From Achatina immaculata (lineage: Eukaryota; Mollusca; Gastropoda; Stylommatophora; Achatinidae): a stretch of 64,000 nt of DNA. Positions 57,379 through 64,000 of this stretch are shown here, one piece after another; position 1 is the stretch's first letter; each line of letters begins with the position of its first letter. Made by a program: the position numbers and the translations under genes. The notes beneath the pieces are model-generated. The model was not told where the DNA came from, did no database searches, and worked only from the letters and a program-made list of their open reading frames with translations. The stretch is from the NCBI GenBank assembly GCA_009760885.1, contig CM019714.1:1114933-1178932 (forward strand), given 5' to 3'.

Positions 57379-58084
57379 ATTAAACATAATACTCAAAATA
57401 AAAAAAACCATATGCCATACCTTTTTTTTTATTAAATCTCCCTGACTGACATGGGAAAACTCTGCTAAAGTTAGCCAATATTTTATTATTACAAAATAAG
57501 TGCAAGAAAATCATTACAATAAAAAAAAAAAAAAAAGAATTTAGGGACTGATATACAACATGTTCACAATCACTGTTCACGCTATCATACATGATATTTG
57601 AGCTATCAGTGAATACAGACACACTTAATATCTTGGCACAAGGTCTTGGATTCCTGGGATATATAAATATATATTTGTATAATAAATATTAATAATGGTA
57701 AAATCAAAACTAGATTCAAGTAAACATTTACAGAAAACAAAGTTCTCCTACAGATATACTCATTTTTTTGTATCTATTGTGATATTTTTAAAAAAATGAA
57801 AACTGCATGGATATTGCAAGTCTTATATCAGGTCATGTACTCATATCTCTCGATCTTTTGTGTGTGTGTGTTTCTGCAGGGTTGTCTTTGGTGAAGCTGT
57901 CTTCAGAACTCTCCGTGACAAAGAGAAGAGAACAGCAAGTTCCAGAGCTTGTCACACGACCTAACTATTTCTGAAAATAACTGGAATATAGAAAAGCTAA
58001 GCCTCCTCTTCCAAATTATTTTTCTCCTTTCTGTATATGATCTGTCAGGCTGAGATCATTTTTTTTTTTAATCACTTTAGAGGG
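57379..58084. other. Intergenic / 3' flank of the terminal-exon gene
   Basis: AT-rich with A/T-runs. Several TTTATT words (AATAAA on the minus strand) occur but none can be assigned as the polyadenylation site. Confidence 0.35.
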
Positions 58085-58285
58085 GTGGAAGGGGAACAGA
58101 AGTAAAGGTAGACCAAAGAAGACATGGAGAAGAACAACAGAGAGGATGCTGAGCAATAGAGGACTCACTTGGGCAAGAGCGGGAAAAAAAAATCCAAAGG
58201 ACAGGCGTTTGTGGAAAACCCTTGTGGAAGCCCCATGTGCCTTGGGCAGTTAAGGTTCAGAGAGAGTGAGAGAGAGAGAGAAAGA
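58085..58285 (+). mobile_element. LINE family A, 3' terminal fragment
   Basis: The plus strand carries the RSKGRPKKTWRRTTERMLSN-type and GLTWARAGKK-type regions and the terminus GGGCAGTTAAGGTTCAGAGA followed by (GA)n, the same end as the copy at 48390-48975. Confidence 0.85.
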
Positions 58286-60287
58286 GAGGTGAAAAGGTGA
58301 AAGAGGCCAGAGAATTTTTTTTTTGGATGAGTCTGGTACAGGCAAAGGTGTGAGTTGTGAACCGGCATCACTGCACACGGTCAGGAAACCATAACCACTC
58401 TGCTGCCTGATCAGCAGCTGACAAGAAACTGCCGACTGGTGTCACCATCAGCATGAACTCCGTAGCTAGCGGCATCATTCTACTTCCTTCCCAGAATGTT
58501 AACCCAGGGACCCAGATTTTCTTGAGGATAGGTGAACCCCGGGAAATTTTTTTTTTTGGCAAGCCACAGTTTGATTGTCTCTGTGGTGGCTGGAGGGTGA
58601 AGCTGAGTCACCTGACCAGCAAGCGAGTGACTAATCCACTGTGATAACGCAGCTGAGGAGTCTGGGGGTGGGGGGGGGGGGGGGGGGGGGGTACTAGTGA
58701 CTGGGCACAAAACTCGGAACTATCTAATCACTTCAAACACATTTTGAAAGTTTTCAAAACACAGCCCAGTACAGATAAGAAACTTCATAAGAAACTTGTT
58801 CATAAGAAACTTGTTCATAAATTACGGTAGAGGTATGTAACACTTGTACGTTGTGTGTGATATAAATAATTTTAAAATAATTTCACAATGTAACTAGAAT
58901 GCAACAGAGGTTAAAAACAAAACAAAAAGGTTAATTTATTCAGATGACACTAACAGCCTGTTCATTTTCTCTTTCCTTTTTTTTTTTTTAATAAGTTCTG
59001 TTTATGAGCAATGCCCTGGTTGTGAAACACAGTATCTCAAGCTTCAAGTATGAATGCTTCATGACAGAATAATGCTTCCATTATGAAAAAAAAAAAGGTT
59101 GAATGACAGCTTGACACAATCACAATCCAGAAAGAAAGGAAAATCAAATCTGAGGTCTCATCTAAGGCAGTGGTCTTAAAAGTGATCCTATTGGGTAATT
59201 TTTAAAAATTTCAGTATACCCTCATAAGAATATAGAAATATCATAATTATTATCTTGATTTAAACTTGTGAAATTTCATTGACCCTAATTAGGTGTGAAA
59301 TTAACCATGAGATTTTTGCTGTTTTTAATGTCACTCTAGAGGCACTCAACATGCATTGTAAAGAACCAAGACTTGACGGGAACTATTAGTAAAGAACCAA
59401 GATTTGATGGGAACTAATAGTAAAGAACCAAGACTTGATGGGGACTATTAGTAAAGAACCAAGACTTGATGGGGACTATTAGCAAACATACTCTTGGATG
59501 GGTGCTGTTTCATGCAGCGGAGAGTTTATGTGACTGTCCTGAATGCGATGACACCGGAGTCTGATTTTGAACCTTTGTGAATGATTCACTGCTCTCATGA
59601 ACAATATAAACTCAGTGATTTCCTACAAAATTCACTGACTCTTGTAGAAGGTCTTCAGTAAGGTCATTCATCTTATTTCCCCCCCCCCCTTCCTCCCCAC
59701 ACAGCACTAGCCCTTGCCTATCCTATCTCCTATGCCAGGGATTTCTTAGGGAGGTTAGTGTTAGTGTCCTCCTTGTGTGTCCAAGTTTTCTTCCTCATCA
59801 TAGAACATATTATACATAATACAATTCTCATAATGCTCATATCAAAACATAACTTCATTATTAATTTATACAAGGATGTGTATTAAATTATTTGTTACAA
59901 ATATACAGTATCAAAATTATTGGGGAACAACAACAAAATTGGCAAAGAAGGTGGCTAATAAACAGAACTTAACATTATGTCCTCACATGTTAAAAAAATG
60001 AATAGGACAGACAGGACAGGTGTTGCTACAGATCTAGTTGTCCTTTTTTTTTATTTTTTAAATTTAACCTATTCCACGTAGTAGTATCTGCAGGTGTAGT
60101 TCTGTAAAATTACTTATTTGATAAGATAGGTTTAAATCACAGATATGCCTGAATTAACACACATACGTTTCTTATACAAAAACAGTTAAGTTTTTCAAAT
60201 CTGTTTTGGCCACTTCATAACAAATAAACAGTGTAAATTGGTGCTATCAAAATCCACTCAACTAAAAGAGCTGATGATATGGTGATT

Positions 60288-60290
<3 letters not shown>
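58286..60290. other. Intergenic or 3' UTR of the terminal-exon gene
   Basis: Contains a G-run (58663-58692), a 31-bp tandem repeat (59367-59485, AAAGAACCAAGACTTGATGG, about 4 copies) and a possible hAT terminus CAGTGGTCTTAAAAGTG at 59168. No exon recognised. Confidence 0.4.

Positions 60291-60331
<41 letters not shown>
60291..60331. repeat. (AT)n microsatellite
   Basis: About 19 AT dinucleotides. Confidence 0.95.
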
Positions 60332-60334
<3 letters not shown>

Positions 60335-60439
60335 TGGAGGATAGAAATGAAGATGATGATTACAGTGATTACTATAAAGTTGTCCTTCCTAAATTGTGCA
60401 AATATTTTAAAATGGTGCAACTCATTTGTTATTCTAAAA

Positions 60440-60525
60440 GAATTTCTTTCACTGTTGCTCTTAAAGAATTTCTTCCATTAAATCCTAAAGAATTTCTTCC
60501 ACTAAATCCTAAAGAATTTCTTGTA
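60440..60525. repeat. Short tandem repeat, 24-bp unit, about 3.5 copies
   Basis: The unit AAAGAATTTCTTCCATTAAA TCCT begins immediately 3' of the stop codon of the terminal exon, so it lies in that gene's 3' UTR. Confidence 0.8.
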
Positions 60526-60529
60526 GGCT

Positions 60530-62013
60530 TTAGCTTGAAATATTATCTTCACATGAGGAATCACTCATTGGTGTGCCATTTGTAATATCAATGTCCCTCC
60601 ACTGCTTACGGGACAAATTTCCACCAGTGTTTGTTGATTTTCCCATTGAATCTATAGATGGTCTGTCTGTGCTACTTTTAGTCTGGTGTCTCTCTCGTCT
60701 TGTTTTCAGCTTGCGACGTGGAATACGAGTCACTGAGGCCTCATTTTTGGACTTTTCCAGGGAATTTGATTTTGTGGAAAAATCTGCTGTTTCTGAGCGA
60801 TTTCTGTGTCTTGGAAAGGTTGCCAGAGGTGAACCAGCTGGGCCAGATGGCAATGCTGCTTTGGATTTGTTAATGAGGTAGTGATTGAAAGAGTGAGGTC
60901 GTCCATCACTTCTATTTTTATCCTGATGGTCACGGTGAGGTCGGATAACTACCTGAGATCTTCCATCCTGGATGTGATTGATCTGATGTTGGCGAGGTGG
61001 TAATGGAGGTGGGGCAATTCCTGGGTTACACACAGTTTGGAATGAGGTGAATGGGTCACTTAAAGGTCGCGAAATAAAGCTGTTTGAATTCTGTAAAGCT
61101 AAGACTGGTATAAACTGATTAACATAAGGGACATGTTGATGTGACTTATGCTCATGACTGCAAGGATGACCAATGTGGCTGTATGAGGGCTGGCAACTCT
61201 CGTTGTTTAAGCAAGGTGGTGGAGGAGGTAGTGGAGCAATATCCCGATCAAGATTTCTGTGAAGGCTGCCATTTGTGATAATAGGTCGCCTGGGAGGCAA
61301 CTCTGGAGGAGCATCAATGCTGACTGCTGATGTCTGCCTGAGTTCAGCAACAAAATCAGAATATGAAGTTAAACTGGCCATGCTGTGTACACCTCTCTGT
61401 TCAGTCTGCTCTTTTAAACATCGTGACCTAGTCTCTGGGAACTTGTAGCCACCGTGAGCAACAATTTCCGTGGCAGACACATAGGATGGCTGATACAAGT
61501 TTCTGTGTGCATCTGTGGATTCTATTTTCTCAAAACTGCCACTATTTCTAAACTTTTGATTTGAAGATAAGCCAAGACCTCCACAGTGTTCTGATGGCTC
61601 ATCTGAAGATTTAAATTTGTCTTCAGTGAGATGTAAGTCCAGCAGAGATTGGTCGAAAGTCTCGAAGCTTGTATTCATTGAATGCTGAGACTGGCTCATG
61701 GCATCAACCCCTACATCTCTCATTTCCTTTGAAATCTTTCCCTGATGCTCTGTTGATAATGGCGACGTACTGTCCTCATCACAGGCCTGGTCTGACTCAT
61801 TTGAGTTTGAAACATCCACAGGACAGGTTTTATTTTCTACTTCTGAACAAATGCTACCCTCTGATCTCTGTGTCCTGTCAATCAACTGAGAAACTCGAAA
61901 ATTATTTACGAAACCTAAAGCTGTAGCTGCATCTTGTTCAGGGTCTCCATATTTCATGAACAACTGTCCAAGGTCAATGAAGGTCTTGTTGTCCTTGGAG
62001 GATGACTGACGAC
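60530..62013 (-). CDS. Terminal exon of a proline-rich, SH3-ligand-containing protein (partial gene)
   Basis: The 1484-nt exon accepts phase 1 (acceptor TTTTTATTTAG|GTCGTCAG) and runs 493 codons to TAA at 60532-60530. The start is a structured-looking segment (KTFIDLGQLFMKYGDPEQDA, then ALGFVNNFRVSQLIDRT). The rest is Ser/Asn/Pro-rich and probably disordered. Two class II SH3-ligand motifs are visible, PPELPPRRP and APPPLPPRQ, with a PLPPPPPC stretch and SDPF motifs (RPLSDPFTSF) of the DPF type used in endocytic adaptor binding. A basic block near the C-terminus (RIPRRKLKTRRERHQTK) could be a nuclear or phosphoinositide-binding signal. Composition suggests a signalling or trafficking scaffold, but I do not recognise the family. 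Upstream exons were not found between 62014 and 64000. Confidence 0.75.
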
Positions 62014-62564
62014 CTAAATAAAAAAGAGGATATTTATAGTAACATCTGGTTTCTGATGTATGTGTCATGACTTTAATTAAATAAAGATTTATCTAAATGT
62101 GACGAGGTTTCTTTTTTGTGGTTTTGATTTTTTTTTTTTCAGAAAGATGCAATAAAATCATGAAGATAAAGATTTTGAAACAATTAGAAAAGTACATTTG
62201 GGATTTAGGCACTTTTTTTTTAAAGTTCAGGTTTAAGTTTAAAACCGGGCATAAAGCATAAAATAGAACACACTTCAAACATTATTATGCAATTTTGTGT
62301 CAGTTATCATAATTAAACTTTAAAAAACTTATTCTCCACAACAATTTGACTTTAAAAAAAACTGATTTTCCAAAACTTGATGTATGGTGTCTCCCAAAAA
62401 GAACGATGTTTTATCAGAAAGAACTTGATTAATTTCAATAAATTTAAAGAATTTTAAAAATTTATTTTGAACTTTGTTACATCTTCCTGGATTGTAATTT
62501 CTAAAAATACTGACATATTTTGTCATAAAATAATGATATAGCATAAAATAATGATATAGCATAA
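62014..62564. other. Intron upstream of the terminal exon
   Basis: AT-rich intron with a duplicated AAAATAATGATATAGCATA near 62525-62560. Nothing else is recognised. Confidence 0.45.
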
Positions 62565-63355
62565 TAAAAAAGTTATAACCATAAAAACCAAGTTAAGACA
62601 ATTTAACTCAAATGTAATATCCACCCTCATTTATGCACAAGAAAGTTGGAAAACAACTAAAGAAATAGACAAAAAATTAGACTCTTTTGAAAACAAATGT
62701 CTAAGCAAAATACTTGGCATAATGTGGAACGAATTCAACGACAACACAAAGATAAGGCAGATGAGCAAATAGCAGCCTGTCTCATGGGTGATCAGGAAAA
62801 AGAGATATGTCAGTCACAAAGGAACAGTCTGAGAATACCAAAACAAGCTATCAAGTGGAACACAACAGGATGAATAAAAAGAGGTTGACCACGTGAAACT
62901 CTAAAGAAGACAATGTTAAGAAAGGCCAAATTCAGTCAGTCAGTCATTTGCATGTCCCTTGCAGAACCTTGCCTCCCTAACAGCTCTCCTGTAGGCCTCA
63001 TAGTTGTAAGCAAGCTGATGCATCCATTTGCAGAATATCAATGATGTCTTGCAGCCATCTTTGCCTTGGCCTTCCTCTCTTTCTTTTTCCCATTATGTAC
63101 CCTTCCACGAAAGTTTTCTCTAGATTATCATGACGTTTAATGTGTCAAAAATATTTAAGTTTTCTCTCTTTAATCCTCTTTACTAGCCCTCTTCAATATT
63201 AAGTTCTTGTAGTATGGATATATTTCTTCTTTTCTGAGTCCATAGGGCAAAATTAGTAGGCATAAAATCCCTTGATGAGGTTGAAAAGTTTGCTGAGGAC
63301 ATGCGAGCCCTATGTGGTGTTTTAACAACATGAGAAGGGTGTAAGACGATAGTAA
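62565..63355 (+). mobile_element. LINE family B copy split by a nested family C copy
   Basis: Family B (plus) runs 62575-62932 and resumes at 63246-63350. Between them lies a minus-strand 5'-truncated family C copy (about 62933-63243). The family B sequence on both sides of the break is GGCCAAATT / GGGCAAAATT, a roughly 9-10-bp duplicated target with some decay. Confidence 0.83.
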
Positions 63356-64000
63356 AATATTTGTTTTTGAATATGGTTCTGAAATAGGTAAATGTTAGAT
63401 GTTTATGGAAGTTGCTGAACAACAGTTTGTAGAACTTGTTTAATATCAGTCTGTGGAACTTGTTTAACATCATTTTCTTGAACAGCTTCTATCATGGCTG
63501 ACTTCATCAATGTCTCATTTGCACAACTGTCCAAAGTACCAGCAGAGCCATGTTTGTGTTGTATGTCTCCTCAGCAGTGACTGAATTAGGATTTTTTAAA
63601 ACTGGTGTAACTGTACTTGTTTTTCATCTTGCATGAAGTACTTTTCAAAATACCAGTTTTCTCAACACAATTTTTTTTAAATGTAAAATTAAACACATTT
63701 TACAAACATCAGTGGGAATTCAATGTGCATGTGAAATCTCTGTTCTAGCATTGGGGGTGAAGATGCCTGATAAGGTAATCAGTGACCCATAGCTGATATG
63801 CCAGCATCAGGGTTAGCGACCCATAGCTGACCAAGACCCTGTTCCACCTCTCCGTGGTACCCCCAGAAACAGGCATAGGCTGGCTAATGGGGCAGGGATC
63901 ACCATAGTCCTCATGGTGGTGGAGTCTGCAAAAGAAACATTGCACACCCCCTGCTTTTTAGCTGTACTCCGGGACTGAAAAGGTAGCCGCCATAACCCGC
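63356..64000. other. Unassigned end of window
   Basis: 63760-63990 has a more complex, GC-richer composition (ACCCATAGCTGAYMWG repeated twice, GTAGCCGCCATAACCC) and could be the 5' region of a retroelement or a gene flank. No coding motif was recognised. Confidence 0.3.

Overview
This is a eukaryotic nuclear window from an invertebrate animal, most likely a lophotrochozoan such as a mollusc (inference). Coding sequence is sparse and split into short GT-AG exons by multi-kilobase introns. The rest is dense in non-LTR retrotransposon tails, tRNA-derived SINEs, mariner/hAT/pogo relics and many unrelated minisatellites of 18-60 bp. There are no bacterial features (operons, ribosome binding sites, CRISPR).

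Three protein-coding loci can be supported, all on the minus strand. (1) 9383->1199: a complete three-exon atypical dual-specificity phosphatase of the DUSP3/13/26 type. The splice phases match exactly and give 219 residues. (2) About 46400->17815: a long gene whose eight linked exons (40869->17815, about 638 residues) encode two tandem RIG-I/MDA5-type CARDs, a basic/acidic linker, a charged helical segment, a Dpy-30/RIIa-like docking motif split over two exons, and a repetitive charged tail. No helicase follows the CARDs. A good candidate first coding exon lies at 46400-46274, but its junction to the CARD1 exon is unresolved. (3) 62013->60530: the 3' terminal exon of a disordered, proline-rich protein with SH3-ligand motifs. 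Its upstream exons are outside the window or unrecognised.

Layout: 1-9.4 kb, DUSP gene with minisatellites and LINE tails in its introns; 9.4-17.8 kb, intergenic repeats, a Tigger relic, a deleted mariner, LINE copies, a 46-bp minisatellite and a foldback element; 17.8-46.4 kb, the CARD gene, whose introns hold at least ten tandem arrays, a mariner with intact terminal inverted repeats, SINEs and LINEs; 46.5-60.5 kb, SINE/LINE-rich intergenic DNA including a near full-length decayed LINE (49.4-52.5 kb); 60.5-62.0 kb, terminal exon; 62.0-64.0 kb, nested LINEs.

The most interesting observations are the tandem-CARD plus Dpy-30-like architecture, and two minisatellites in the same gene whose units each carry a copy of a real splice site with adjoining exon bases: about 16 donor copies after the candidate first exon and 11 acceptor copies before the docking-motif exon. 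All calls were made by reading and hand translation. No database search was run.
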